Below are positions 50,256 through 59,006 of a stretch of 64,000 nucleotides of DNA, piece by piece. How positions within the stretch are numbered: the first letter of the stretch is position 1; the number at the start of each line of letters is the position of its first letter. The notes beneath the pieces are model-generated. The model was not told the DNA's origin, ran no database searches, and worked only from the letters and a program-made list of their open reading frames with translations. Position numbers and translations under genes: made by a program. This stretch comes from HXMU1420-13 sp965228545 (GTDB lineage Bacteria; Bacteroidota; Rhodothermia; Balneolales; Balneolaceae): assembly GCA_965228545.1 (NCBI GenBank), contig OZ245822.1:3100001-3164000 (forward strand). Direction: 5' to 3'.

Positions 50256-52222
50256 TTCGCAATTTCGCTTACCCAATCCCCGCTTTCTTGCATAATTCTT
50301 TCTGCGATGGAACGCACATCAAGGCTATAGAAATAAGCATTCGCTTTTATAAACAAGTAATTGGCAATTAAGTTATCTGCTACACGGTGATCTGCGAGCC
50401 CTAGCAGTTCGCCACCTTTATTGAAAATAGCGCTGCCGGGTGCCCGAGCAGAAAAGTCGTTATAGGTGAGAATGTATTCATCCGGCCGCGTATTTAATGT
50501 TTCTCGAAAATAGCCTTTGTTAAATCTGAGGGTATTATTTGCATCCGGGAAAACATGCCCATTTCTTTTTTGCAGGGCTTTAACCAACACTTGCTGTGCG
50601 GGTTGTTGATAGGCAAGATAGATGGCGTAATCGTTACGGTTGATATCATTCACAAAAAGGATGGCATCTAGTATGGTAAAGAGTGAGTCGTTATATACGG
50701 TGTCATTGTCAATAGCTTGTTGAGTGGCAGCTACATCAAATAGAAAACTATTCGGTATTTGCCGCTCTAGAAAAGCCAGTGCGGTTTCCTGCTGATTGGA
50801 TACCACCACACCTTCAAAAATTTGTTGTATTTCGGGGATTTGCTGGTTCGCAGGCAGTTGATGGAAAAAAACTAAAACATCACTTAAAAAACGTATTTCG
50901 GATTGAACATCCAGCGTAGGCAGTATCTGTTGCTGCTTTTGTAGCACTTCCCCCCGCAACTTCTCAATTTCTTGATCCGTTTGTGCCAGTGCAGACTCTT
51001 CGTAATATTGCTTTATCAGATTGGCGACATCATCTAGCCTGCCTAGACGAAGTGCGTAAGTTGTAACATAAAAACTAGCCCCATTTTGCTCTGCAATGTC
51101 GTAAGCTTGATCGATAAAAGTGAAAATATCGCGGTAGGCGTTGTTTCCTGTTGAATCGGTTTGGAGCCATAATCGTAAATCAAATTCTGCCGCGCTTTTT
51201 AAGTCTAGTATGTTCTTTTCTGCAAACTCTTGCTGAATGGCTTTGTACTGATTCACTTGCAGTGCCGTATTGAAGCGATCATACAATGTTGTGTAAGCAA
51301 AATTGGTATTTAATTCTGCCGAATGATCGAGCCGTTGCTGATAGGCTTCGTAAGCATTTATAATGGCCGGATTGGTTGTATTATGGTAGAAATTAAAAGC
51401 CCGGTAAGTATCAAGGCGAAAAGTGCGCTCCGGAAATCCCATCATAAACACCTCTTGATCGGGTTGCTTAGCAGCCGGAAGTGTAAAATGTGCCGAAGGA
51501 GAATAAGGGATGTTTGATTTATTGTAGCCTACCGACTGTCCGTCCGGCTGAACATAAGCACGAAGTACACTGCTTTTGTTGGATACCGCTTCAAAGAGTT
51601 CCCCGCTGTTAACAAAAGGTGATTCGCTATCGGAAATGGTGTCCGACCATACCAGTCTTAGGTCATAGATGATCTTGTAGGTGGATAAGATTTGACGGTT
51701 ACCGGCAGCTACCTCCGAAAGTTGAACATACACGTCTGTTCGTTCTTGAGATTCAGCATTCACTATGTTTTGTGAGAGTTGCTGTTTCATCCTGCTGATT
51801 TGTGCATTATTTAATCCTTCCGGAATTTGTTCCTCAAATAGGTGCGTTACATCTTGTTCCTTCATCAACACAAGAAGCGACATGCCTGGTATGGGTTTCT
51901 CGTTTTCTCGGTTATTGGCCGAAAAACCTGTGAGTAACGTTTTTTGGGCAGCATCGCTTGCCACAACATTAAGCACAGGATCGTATGTGGTGATGAATAA
52001 TCCTTGGTCTGAAATAAATGCTCCCGAGGCTACGAAAGAATTGCCTCGGTATAATTTTGCCACTGCTTTTGTGTAGGTAGTGTCGAACGGTAAGGCCTCG
52101 GTAGTAAGTATAAAACCCTGCTGTACAACATCATTTTCTACTAAATTCGAGGTGAAGTTATTTCTGTTTAGGCAAGCCGTTGCTAATAGAATAAGACTTA
52201 AAAAGTACCAATAAATTCGCAT
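50252..52222 (-). CDS. S46-peptidase-like lipoprotein lacking the catalytic residues
   Basis: 656 residues, lipobox LLATAC17. Sequence order and motifs match the S46 (DPP7/DPP11) peptidases: a beta-barrel start VAKLYRG-SFVASGAFISDQGL, the MGFPERTFRLDTYRAF segment, a helical domain, and YNDFSARAPGSAIFNKGGELLGL. The active site is gone: TNHHCG is T79-Y80-D81-P82-V83, and the nucleophile motif GNSGSP is A-P-G-S (594-597), with Pro at the serine position. It is therefore an outer-membrane pseudopeptidase, possibly a peptide-binding protein or an antagonist of an active DPP. Confidence 0.82.
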   Translation of the reverse strand: MRIYWYFLSLILLATACLNRNNFTSNLVENDVVQQGFILTTEALPFDTTYTKAVAKLYRGNSFVASGAFISDQGLFITTYDPVLNVVASDAAQKTLLTGFSANNRENEKPIPGMSLLVLMKEQDVTHLFEEQIPEGLNNAQISRMKQQLSQNIVNAESQERTDVYVQLSEVAAGNRQILSTYKIIYDLRLVWSDTISDSESPFVNSGELFEAVSNKSSVLRAYVQPDGQSVGYNKSNIPYSPSAHFTLPAAKQPDQEVFMMGFPERTFRLDTYRAFNFYHNTTNPAIINAYEAYQQRLDHSAELNTNFAYTTLYDRFNTALQVNQYKAIQQEFAEKNILDLKSAAEFDLRLWLQTDSTGNNAYRDIFTFIDQAYDIAEQNGASFYVTTYALRLGRLDDVANLIKQYYEESALAQTDQEIEKLRGEVLQKQQQILPTLDVQSEIRFLSDVLVFFHQLPANQQIPEIQQIFEGVVVSNQQETALAFLERQIPNSFLFDVAATQQAIDNDTVYNDSLFTILDAILFVNDINRNDYAIYLAYQQPAQQVLVKALQKRNGHVFPDANNTLRFNKGYFRETLNTRPDEYILTYNDFSARAPGSAIFNKGGELLGLADHRVADNLIANYLFIKANAYFYSLDVRSIAERIMQESGDWVSEIAN

Positions 52223-52310
52223 TGCGTAATCACCGAATGAAAATGTATGACGGGTTTGTGTATATTAGCGCAAAAGATGCGAACTAATTCAATCAGATAA
52301 AAAACAGTTC

Positions 52311-52658
52311 ATGAATTATACATTTAATCAATTTTATCTCTGCAAAACCCCATTAAGCGCCGAAGGTCCTTCGGATGTCGAGATTATCACTAAAGCTGAA
52401 GACAGTGAAGATTTTCCCCGCGTGTTCAAAAAGTTCGAAGAGTTGCGCTCTCATGCGTTCAATAGCGATAACATTTACAGCGTAGTTCGAGCCGATGATA
52501 TTTATGAATTAGTACGGACCTCGAACGAAAAAAAAGCAAAAGAAGAGGCCTTCGAGAAAGCACAATCTGAAATTGTTACTAATCTGCAGCATCGCGTAAT
52601 GCAAGGTAAGGATGCAAATGCGAAAGCAATTCTTAAAGAAGTATACGATATTGAATAA
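52311..52658 (+). CDS. Small soluble protein, unknown function
   Basis: 115 residues, acidic first half and a helical second half (NEKKAKEEAFEKAQSEIVTNLQHRVMQ). No family recognised. ATG at 52311, strong terminator 18 nt after the stop, so it is an independent transcript. Codon use looks like the neighbouring core genes. Confidence 0.65.
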   Translation: MNYTFNQFYLCKTPLSAEGPSDVEIITKAEDSEDFPRVFKKFEELRSHAFNSDNIYSVVRADDIYELVRTSNEKKAKEEAFEKAQSEIVTNLQHRVMQGKDANAKAILKEVYDIE

Positions 52659-52676
52659 ATATCCTTTTTTATATTT

Positions 52677-52712
52677 AAAAAGCCTGTTTAAATAGCTTTA
52701 AACAGGCTTTTT
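52677..52712 (+). terminator. Terminator after the 52311 gene
   Basis: Perfect 16-bp stem AAAAAGCCTGTTTAAA / TTTAAACAGGCTTTTT with a 4-nt loop and a T-rich tail; symmetric A/T ends would let it work in both directions. Confidence 0.9.
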
Positions 52713-52785
52713 GTTTTTTGGGAACATTTTATGTGGTTTAATGTTAATAATATAAAGCAAAAAATAATATTAACTATTACATATT

Positions 52786-52971
52786 ATGAATGATTTACAG
52801 ATAAAAGGAAATTGGAACGAACTGAAAGGAAAATTAAAGCAAGAATATTCGGAGTTAACCGACGACGATGTAACTATGGTTGAAGGTAAAGAAGATGAGT
52901 TGTTTGGGCGCTTGCAAAAAAAATTAGGCAAGACTAAAGACGAGTTAATTAACGAAATTAAAAATCTGTAA
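52786..52971 (+). CDS. CsbD-family stress protein
   Basis: 61 residues, small acidic CsbD-like protein: IKGNWNELKGKLKQEYSELTDDDV is the family core. In other bacteria CsbD proteins rise under general stress; the molecular role is unknown. Monocistronic, terminator at 53037. Confidence 0.9.
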   Translation: MNDLQIKGNWNELKGKLKQEYSELTDDDVTMVEGKEDELFGRLQKKLGKTKDELINEIKNL

Positions 52972-53036
52972 ACAGAGCAAACGGCGATTTTATCTAGTAT
53001 TAGATCGTCGTAATAAAGCTATATAAAGATGAAATT

Positions 53037-53073
53037 ACGCCAATGAGAGCCTATCATTGGCGTACTCTTTTTT
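53037..53073 (+). terminator. Terminator after csbD
   Basis: ACGCCAATGA-7 nt-TCATTGGCGT, a perfect 10-bp stem, then ACTCTTTTTT. Confidence 0.85.
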
Positions 53074-53089
53074 AATCTAAAATTTAACT

Positions 53090-53908
53090 ATGGAAAATTT
53101 CGAATTTAACACAGAGATGTTATGGGATGTTGTTATTACTTACGGTCCCAATTTAGTGAAAGCAATTCTTGTATTGGTTGCCGGTTTATGGGCCGTAAGC
53201 CTGTTTACAGGATTCTTTAAAAAAATACTTACTAAAAGTAATGTAGATCCATCGCTAGCAGGTTTTCTAAAAGGCATAGTATCAATACTGCTGAAAGTAC
53301 TCGTTTATATAACTGCTTTGGGTATGCTCGGGGTAGAAATGACTTCTTTTATCGCCATTCTTGGTGCAGCCGGTTTAGCTGTTGGTTTAGCTCTTCAGGG
53401 AAGTTTGTCGAATTTCGCAGGAGGTGTACTCATCCTATTTTTTAAACCGTTCAAAGTAGGGGATTTTATAGAGCGTGGCTCAGAATCTGGAACGGTAGAG
53501 CAAATTGATATCCTGCACACAAAACTAAAAACGGCGAATAATCAAATAATTGTTATACCAAATGGCCAGTTGTCGAACTCTGCAGTAACCAATTACTCTG
53601 CAAGAGAAACACGGCGTGCAGTATTCTCAGTTGGTATCAGTTACAACGATGACATCAAAAAAGCGCGCGAGGTTATGTTGGAAGTATTAAACAAAGATGA
53701 GCGCACACTTAAAGATCCTGAACCCGTTGTGGTGCTTACCGGCTTGGGTGATAGTTCGTTAAATCTATCGGTTCGAGCATGGTCATCAACCAGCGATCAC
53801 TGGGATTATTTCTTTTCAAATTTAGAAGCCATCAAGGAGGCGTTAGATGCTAATGATATCGAAATGCCGTATCCCCAACGAGATGTGCATCTTATCAAAG
53901 CAGATTAA
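53090..53908 (+). CDS. Small-conductance mechanosensitive channel (MscS family)
   Basis: 272 residues. Three membrane helices in the N-terminal ~110 residues. The pore helix GAAGLAVGLALQGSLSNFAGG is conserved, followed by the beta domain (FKPFKVGDFIERG, VIPNGQLSNSAVTNYS). It opens under membrane tension to release solutes on hypo-osmotic shock. Its own terminator follows. Confidence 0.94.
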   Translation: MENFEFNTEMLWDVVITYGPNLVKAILVLVAGLWAVSLFTGFFKKILTKSNVDPSLAGFLKGIVSILLKVLVYITALGMLGVEMTSFIAILGAAGLAVGLALQGSLSNFAGGVLILFFKPFKVGDFIERGSESGTVEQIDILHTKLKTANNQIIVIPNGQLSNSAVTNYSARETRRAVFSVGISYNDDIKKAREVMLEVLNKDERTLKDPEPVVVLTGLGDSSLNLSVRAWSSTSDHWDYFFSNLEAIKEALDANDIEMPYPQRDVHLIKAD

Positions 53909-53943
53909 GCGCGCACCAGCACTTATTAATTGTTAAAAGAAAG

Positions 53944-53968
53944 GCCGATGTACCATCGGCTTTTTCTA
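53944..53968 (+). terminator. Terminator after mscS
   Basis: GCCGATG-TAC-CATCGGC with flanking A and T runs (extended pairing AAAGA/TCTTT). Confidence 0.85.
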
Positions 53969-54070
53969 TTTTTATAATAGGGTGCATGTTAAGTTGCTTA
54001 AACCAATATAGTTCTCTTATCTTGGAAGAATATTATGAAGTAGGCAAGCGCCGTACAATTAACGAACCAA

Positions 54071-56056
54071 GTGGAAAGGAAGGTAGTAGTGACTAACCTG
54101 GAGCAAAACGAATCCCCAAAAGAAACCGATACTCAATCTGCGAAAGAAGTAACCGAAACCCCCGAAGTTTTGGATACATCCACCGAGCAAACTCCCACTG
54201 CTGAATCTGCGATATCTGAAACAGAGGAAATCGACTCAAAAGAAACTGAAGCCGCGGACGAGACTGAAGTGGCAGAAAAGGAAGTGACCACCGATGCACA
54301 AGAGAGTGCACTAGCTGAAGAGGAAGCTACCACAGCAGAAATGGAAGGTGCAGAAGCAGAAAAAGCAAATAAAACAGCAGAAGAAGTTGATGCGGTAGCA
54401 TTCTATGAACAAATTGCAGCCAAAGCAGAGGAAATTGTAAAAAACGATGATTGGGCATTTGTAAGTAATGAGTTTGCAAATTTGGCCTTGCATTTATCGG
54501 ACGGCCCCAAAAGCAGCGATGAGAAAGCCAAAGAAGCCATTAGCGCATTTAATACTTTACGGGAAGATTTTGAGGCTCGGCGAAAAGCACACTACGAAGA
54601 AGTAAATAAGAGAAAAGAAGCAAATTTGGCCGCAAAAAAAGAACTGCTGCAACAAATGAATGCCATCATTTCGGAAGAAAAGTGGACCGAAACTAAGCAA
54701 GTTAGCCAGATTAAAGGAAAATGGGAGTCGATTAAATTTTTGCCACAAGGCGAAATTGAAGCTTTGAATGAACGCTTTGAGACGCTACTCACCGAGTTTG
54801 AAAGCCACAAAGTAGATCGTTTGGTAAAGAAGCTCGAAAAAGAAGAAGAGAACTTTACACTGAAGTTGGTGATCCTCGAAAAAATGGATGCAGTAAATGC
54901 AAAAGCGAATTCGTCGGAAGTGGATTTCGAAGAATTGAATGATGAATTCCAGGATCTATTAGTACAGTGGAGAAAAATTGGTCGAGTTCCAGCTGAGAAA
55001 AATCAGCAAACTTGGGATCACTTCAACAACGCACAGGACACTTTTAACACGCTTCGGTTTAAACACGATAAAAAATATCGCCAAAGTGTAGAACGATCGC
55101 TGAAAAAAAAGAAAAAACTAATAGCAGAAGCAGAGGCACTTATCGACGATGATAGCATTGCAGACGCTGCCCGACGAGTAAATAAATTGCACAAAGCCTG
55201 GAAAAAAACAGGCAATCTTCCGCAAAAAGAAGAAAACGAGCTATGGGATAAATTTAAAGCCGCAACCGATGCGTTTAACGAACGCAAAGCCGAAAATCTA
55301 GATCTGCTACGCGAGGAGGAACAGAAAAACTACACCGCTAAGCTTGCTTTGGTACAACGCGCGAAAGACGTTCAAGACCTTGAGAACTACGACGAAGGCC
55401 ACAAAAAACTTCAGCAACTGATGGATGAATGGAAGGCGATAGGTCCAGTTCCGCGAAAGAAGTCTTCAAAAATTTGGAAACAGTTTAAAGAGGCAATGGA
55501 TGAGTTCTACAATCAGCGTAGAGAGCATTACAAAAGTGTGCGTAAAGATCAAAAGCAGAACTACAACGAGAAGAAAGAAATTATTGACAAGCTACGTGAA
55601 CTTGCTGATGCCGAGGATCCTGCCGCGGCTGTTGAAGAAGCCAAAAAATTACAGGCTCAATTTAAAAATATTGGCCATGTACCTCTCAAATTCAAAAACA
55701 AAGTTTGGAAAGAGTATCGCGAAGTGTGCGATGCAATTTACGATAACTTCCGAGCCTCGGGCTCCGATTTGGGAATGGAACGAAGGCTGGCTTCGGAAGG
55801 AGTAAATCCAGAGTCGCGAAAAGAAATTATCAAATATCAGAAACAATTAGAGCAGCTTAGAAAAGATGTGTCGAAGCTTGAATCGGAAATGATTCAATTC
55901 GAAGAAGCCAAAACATATTTTAAACCAACAAACAAAGGAAATAAGTTGCGCGACGAGCTTCAGGGTAAAGTAGATGCCGCTGCAGAGAAGATTGCAGCAA
56001 AAAAAGCTACCATTTCTGAATTAGTTCGAAAAATCAACGACTTGAAAGAAGAATAA
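54071..56056 (+). CDS. DUF349-repeat protein
   Basis: 661 residues (655 if the start is the GTG at 54089, which has AAAGGAAGG upstream; the start is uncertain). The N-terminal ~110 residues are very acidic and low-complexity (Glu, Thr, Ala). The rest is coiled coil with about six DUF349 repeats of ~70 residues, each with a W-K-IG-vP...W-F pattern (MDEWKAIGPVPRKKSSKIW). It ends in a coiled coil. Family function is not established; no membrane segment. Weak terminator-like hairpin at 56071. Confidence 0.88.
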   Translation: MERKVVVTNLEQNESPKETDTQSAKEVTETPEVLDTSTEQTPTAESAISETEEIDSKETEAADETEVAEKEVTTDAQESALAEEEATTAEMEGAEAEKANKTAEEVDAVAFYEQIAAKAEEIVKNDDWAFVSNEFANLALHLSDGPKSSDEKAKEAISAFNTLREDFEARRKAHYEEVNKRKEANLAAKKELLQQMNAIISEEKWTETKQVSQIKGKWESIKFLPQGEIEALNERFETLLTEFESHKVDRLVKKLEKEEENFTLKLVILEKMDAVNAKANSSEVDFEELNDEFQDLLVQWRKIGRVPAEKNQQTWDHFNNAQDTFNTLRFKHDKKYRQSVERSLKKKKKLIAEAEALIDDDSIADAARRVNKLHKAWKKTGNLPQKEENELWDKFKAATDAFNERKAENLDLLREEEQKNYTAKLALVQRAKDVQDLENYDEGHKKLQQLMDEWKAIGPVPRKKSSKIWKQFKEAMDEFYNQRREHYKSVRKDQKQNYNEKKEIIDKLRELADAEDPAAAVEEAKKLQAQFKNIGHVPLKFKNKVWKEYREVCDAIYDNFRASGSDLGMERRLASEGVNPESRKEIIKYQKQLEQLRKDVSKLESEMIQFEEAKTYFKPTNKGNKLRDELQGKVDAAAEKIAAKKATISELVRKINDLKEE

Positions 56057-56070
56057 GGCAGTTTAATAAG

Positions 56071-56102
56071 GGCTTATTATAAGCCTGCTTCATCCTTTTT
56101 TT
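56071..56102 (+). terminator. Possible weak terminator after the DUF349 gene
   Basis: GGCTTAT-T-ATAAGCC hairpin (56071-56085) with a T run about 10 nt later; the spacing is poor, so low confidence. Confidence 0.35.
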
Positions 56103-56225
56103 ACTTCGATTTGGTTCTGACTTTGGTATGAATTCATCAAGCATTAGAACGTCATAATTTTTTCTTTTATTAAAAGATGTTCATTTTGACGTTTAGGCTA
56201 TGACCATTAAATAACACATGTATTT

Positions 56226-57083
56226 GTGGCGGAACCAGTTAAAATAAAATTTTGGGGTGTGAGGGGGTCTACACCTTGTGCAAACTCCGAAAATATGCTT
56301 TTTGGGGGGAATACCACCTGTTTTCAGATCGAATCTGATACTTTAAAGGAACTACTTATAGTTGATTGTGGTACCGGTATTCGAAATTTGGGTAACCACT
56401 TACTCAATGGGGGAAGAAAGATTAGTGGCAGGATATTTATCACTCACCCACACTGGGATCACTTGCAAGGGTTTCCATTCTTTAAACCCTTTTACAAAGA
56501 AAATTCTTGGTTTAGGGTGTATTTGCCCCCACAAGATAGCTCCGGTTGTAAAGAAATATTGCAAGGCCACATGTCGAACACCTTTTTCCCAGTTACCATG
56601 GATATGTTGGATGCCGATATGGATTGCGAAACCTTTCATCCGGGAAAGTTAAACCTAGAGGGATATTCGGTAGACTACATGTGGGCAAAACATACCGTGC
56701 AAACGGCTATTTACCGATTTACTATAAATGGCAAGACTATTATTGTAGCTCCGGATAACGAATTGCCCCAAGACAATTCGGAGGCTTCGCTGGCCTTTAT
56801 TCGTGAGTTTTCTGCGTTTGTGGATGGAGCCGATGTATTAATACATGACGCTCAATTCGATAATGAGCAATACAAAGAGCGGGAGGGATGGGGGCATTCA
56901 TCCTACGAAAAAGTACTGGAAGTAACTACAAGATGTAATATCAAGCATTTGGTACTTACCCATCACGACCCAGACAGCAATGATGATTACCTGAATAACC
57001 TTGACCGAAAGATCAAAGTGTCGCATGGCGAACACTTTGAAACTCTCAGTTTTGCTAAAGAAGGGCAGAGTATTTTACTTTAA
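56226..57083 (+). CDS. MBL-fold metallo-hydrolase
   Basis: 285 residues, GTG start at 56226. FWGVRGSTPC at the N-terminus, the metal motif THPHWDHLQG (HxHxDH), LIHDAQF (third Asp) and VLTHHDPDSND (last His). The GVRGSTP start places it with the RNase Z/PhnP-like or response-regulator-linked MBL hydrolases. The substrate is unknown. Confidence 0.88.
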   Translation: MAEPVKIKFWGVRGSTPCANSENMLFGGNTTCFQIESDTLKELLIVDCGTGIRNLGNHLLNGGRKISGRIFITHPHWDHLQGFPFFKPFYKENSWFRVYLPPQDSSGCKEILQGHMSNTFFPVTMDMLDADMDCETFHPGKLNLEGYSVDYMWAKHTVQTAIYRFTINGKTIIVAPDNELPQDNSEASLAFIREFSAFVDGADVLIHDAQFDNEQYKEREGWGHSSYEKVLEVTTRCNIKHLVLTHHDPDSNDDYLNNLDRKIKVSHGEHFETLSFAKEGQSILL

Positions 57084-57091
57084 GTTATATT

Positions 57092-57559
57092 TCAGAAGTA
57101 AAAACGGGCACCAAATACACCAGAAACGTCGCCGTCTGTGCTCGGAATTAGATTAATAGTTGGTGCTATTTCAACAAAAATGTCCATAGGTGCACCATTA
57201 GGATAGAAATTAAGGCCAAGCGGAACACGTACACCAAATTCGGTATCGTTGTCGCTAAAAATTGCTCTAGCACCCAAACCATAAGAAAATGCAAAGTTTT
57301 CGGTATCGGTATCTAGGGCTGAGTGCCATAGATGATCGGCATGCGCGTAAACCGCATCATTGCCCTCAAGGCTCCAAGCCAAACCAAAGCTGTACGCCGT
57401 ATTATTATTTTTCCAAAGCTTGAGCGAAATACCTGTTGGCTCCCCCAGCATCACACCTAAACCGGTATCTTTACCATTTGTTTGTGCATAGGATAAACTT
57501 AAAAAACTGGTAATAGTTAAAACCGATAAAAGCGAGAGTGTTTGTTTTAAAATCTTCAT
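57092..57559 (-). CDS. Small outer-membrane beta-barrel-like protein
   Basis: 155 residues with a signal peptide of about 25 residues (ends SLSYAQ). The mature part is a row of alternating strands (GLGVMLGEPTGISLKLW, FGVRVPLGLNFYP) and ends with aromatic FGARFYF, the standard BAM signal. It resembles the BAPKO_0422-type 8-stranded barrels. Function unknown. Convergent with the MBL gene. Confidence 0.75.
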   Translation of the reverse strand: MKILKQTLSLLSVLTITSFLSLSYAQTNGKDTGLGVMLGEPTGISLKLWKNNNTAYSFGLAWSLEGNDAVYAHADHLWHSALDTDTENFAFSYGLGARAIFSDNDTEFGVRVPLGLNFYPNGAPMDIFVEIAPTINLIPSTDGDVSGVFGARFYF

Positions 57560-57633
57560 AATTGGGTTTGTTTTATGTTATTTTTCAATGTCTTATATCA
57601 ATTTGAATTCAAATAGTTCCAGATTAGCCAAAT

Positions 57634-58239
57634 ATGAAGCGAGATCTCATTATTTTTGTAAAAAACCCGGTTCTGGGTAAAGTTAAAACAAGGTTAGCGG
57701 CTAGTATTGGAGTCTCTGCCGCTCTAGAAGTTTACCGGCAATTAGTAGCCTACACTAAACAGGTTGTGCATAAAATAGACGCAAGAAAAACAGTCTGGTA
57801 TTCTTCAACCATAGAAAAAAAAGACATCTGGACTAAAGGCCGATATTATAAAAAAGTGCAAATTGGCGATGATCTGGGGCAAAAAATGAAAAATGCCTTT
57901 GAGGCAACATTTACACAAGAAAAATCGGATGCTGTGGTAATTATTGGCAGCGATTGTGCCGAATTAGAAGAAACACATCTATTAAAAGCATTTGATGCAT
58001 TGCACACATACGATGTGGTTTTAGGGCCTGCGAAAGATGGTGGATACTATTTATTAGGCATGCGAGTTTTTGTGCCAGATTTGTTTGAATCAATTGCCTG
58101 GAGTACCTCTTCGGTAGCCAGGCAAACACTTAGCACAGTAGCTGAAAATAAACTATCATATTATTTATTGGATGAACTGAACGATGTAGACACAGTGGAA
58201 GAATACATTCAGATAAAAGAACGGTTACCTGAACTATGA
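57634..58239 (+). CDS. Transferase of the TIGR04282 / DUF2064 family
   Basis: 201 residues. FVKNPVLGKVKTRLAASIG at the N-terminus is diagnostic; nucleotide-sugar transferase fold with IIGSDCAEL (metal-binding Asp) and LGPAKDGGYYLLG. The family is annotated as rSAM/selenodomain-associated or arsenosugar-synthesis transferase. It overlaps the partner GT2 gene by 4 nt (ATGA), the usual pairing. No arsenic or radical-SAM gene lies within the window. Confidence 0.9.
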   Translation: MKRDLIIFVKNPVLGKVKTRLAASIGVSAALEVYRQLVAYTKQVVHKIDARKTVWYSSTIEKKDIWTKGRYYKKVQIGDDLGQKMKNAFEATFTQEKSDAVVIIGSDCAELEETHLLKAFDALHTYDVVLGPAKDGGYYLLGMRVFVPDLFESIAWSTSSVARQTLSTVAENKLSYYLLDELNDVDTVEEYIQIKERLPEL

Positions 58240-58913
58240 TTAGTGTGATAATTCCAGTAATTAACGAAGCGGATAGCATTGGGTTATTATTACAGCATCT
58301 CAAAAAAACAATGGCCGGCAATACTGAGCTTATTGTAGTAGATGGCGGAAGTACAGATAAAACTAAAGAAATTGCCAAAAGTGAAGGCGCATCCATTATT
58401 GATGCATCAAAAGGACGTGCCAAACAAATGAACGCAGGAGCGACGGTTGCAACTGGTGAGGTGTTATATTTTCTACATGCCGATACATATCCACCCAAAA
58501 ACTGGTACAACGAGATAATGCAGGCTATTCGCAGAGGAAATGATGCAGGATGTTGCCGGCTCTCATTCGATGACGATCACCCAGCACTTAGGTTCTATGC
58601 ATGGTTCACCAAATTTAATATCGACTTGTTTCGATTTGGTGATCAAAGCCTATTTGTACGCAGTACTTTGTTTAAGAAAACCGGTGGTTTTGACGAAAAT
58701 CTTGTGGTAATGGAAGATCAAGAATTTGTAAAGACGCTGAAAAAGTCCGGTACCTTTGTTATTTTAAAATCGAGAGTAATTACATCAGCGCGAAAGTACA
58801 GAACAATTGGCGTATATAAGCTACAGTTAATATTTACGGTTGTACTTAGCATGTATTACTTGGGAATTGATCAGCAGATAATTGTCGACTTTTATCTCGC
58901 GAGCATTCGATAG
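58236..58913 (+). CDS. GT2-type transferase of the TIGR04283 family
   Basis: 225 residues. ISVIIPVINEADSIGLLL and the metal-binding VVDGGSTD are typical of GT-A glycosyltransferases. KGRAKQMNAGA and FLHADTYPP identify this subfamily. A hydrophobic C-terminal segment (LIFTVVLSMYYLGI) may touch the membrane. It is coupled to the gene before it. Product sugar unknown. Confidence 0.9.
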   Translation: MISVIIPVINEADSIGLLLQHLKKTMAGNTELIVVDGGSTDKTKEIAKSEGASIIDASKGRAKQMNAGATVATGEVLYFLHADTYPPKNWYNEIMQAIRRGNDAGCCRLSFDDDHPALRFYAWFTKFNIDLFRFGDQSLFVRSTLFKKTGGFDENLVVMEDQEFVKTLKKSGTFVILKSRVITSARKYRTIGVYKLQLIFTVVLSMYYLGIDQQIIVDFYLASIR

Positions 58914-58951
58914 CCGAATGTTACGCTAATGTAAAAATGAACTCGTGTAGG

Positions 58952-58982
58952 TTGGGTTACGATTTATAACTCACTATCTTTA
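58952..58982 (+). promoter_or_regulatory. Candidate promoter for the 59007 secreted-protein operon
   Basis: TTGG (58952-58955), 19-nt spacer, TATCTTTA (58975-58982): one mismatch to TAnnTTTG. The leader would be about 20 nt. Confidence 0.3.
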
Positions 58983-59006
58983 ACGCTCAATATAAAGCCT
59001 GTTTTT

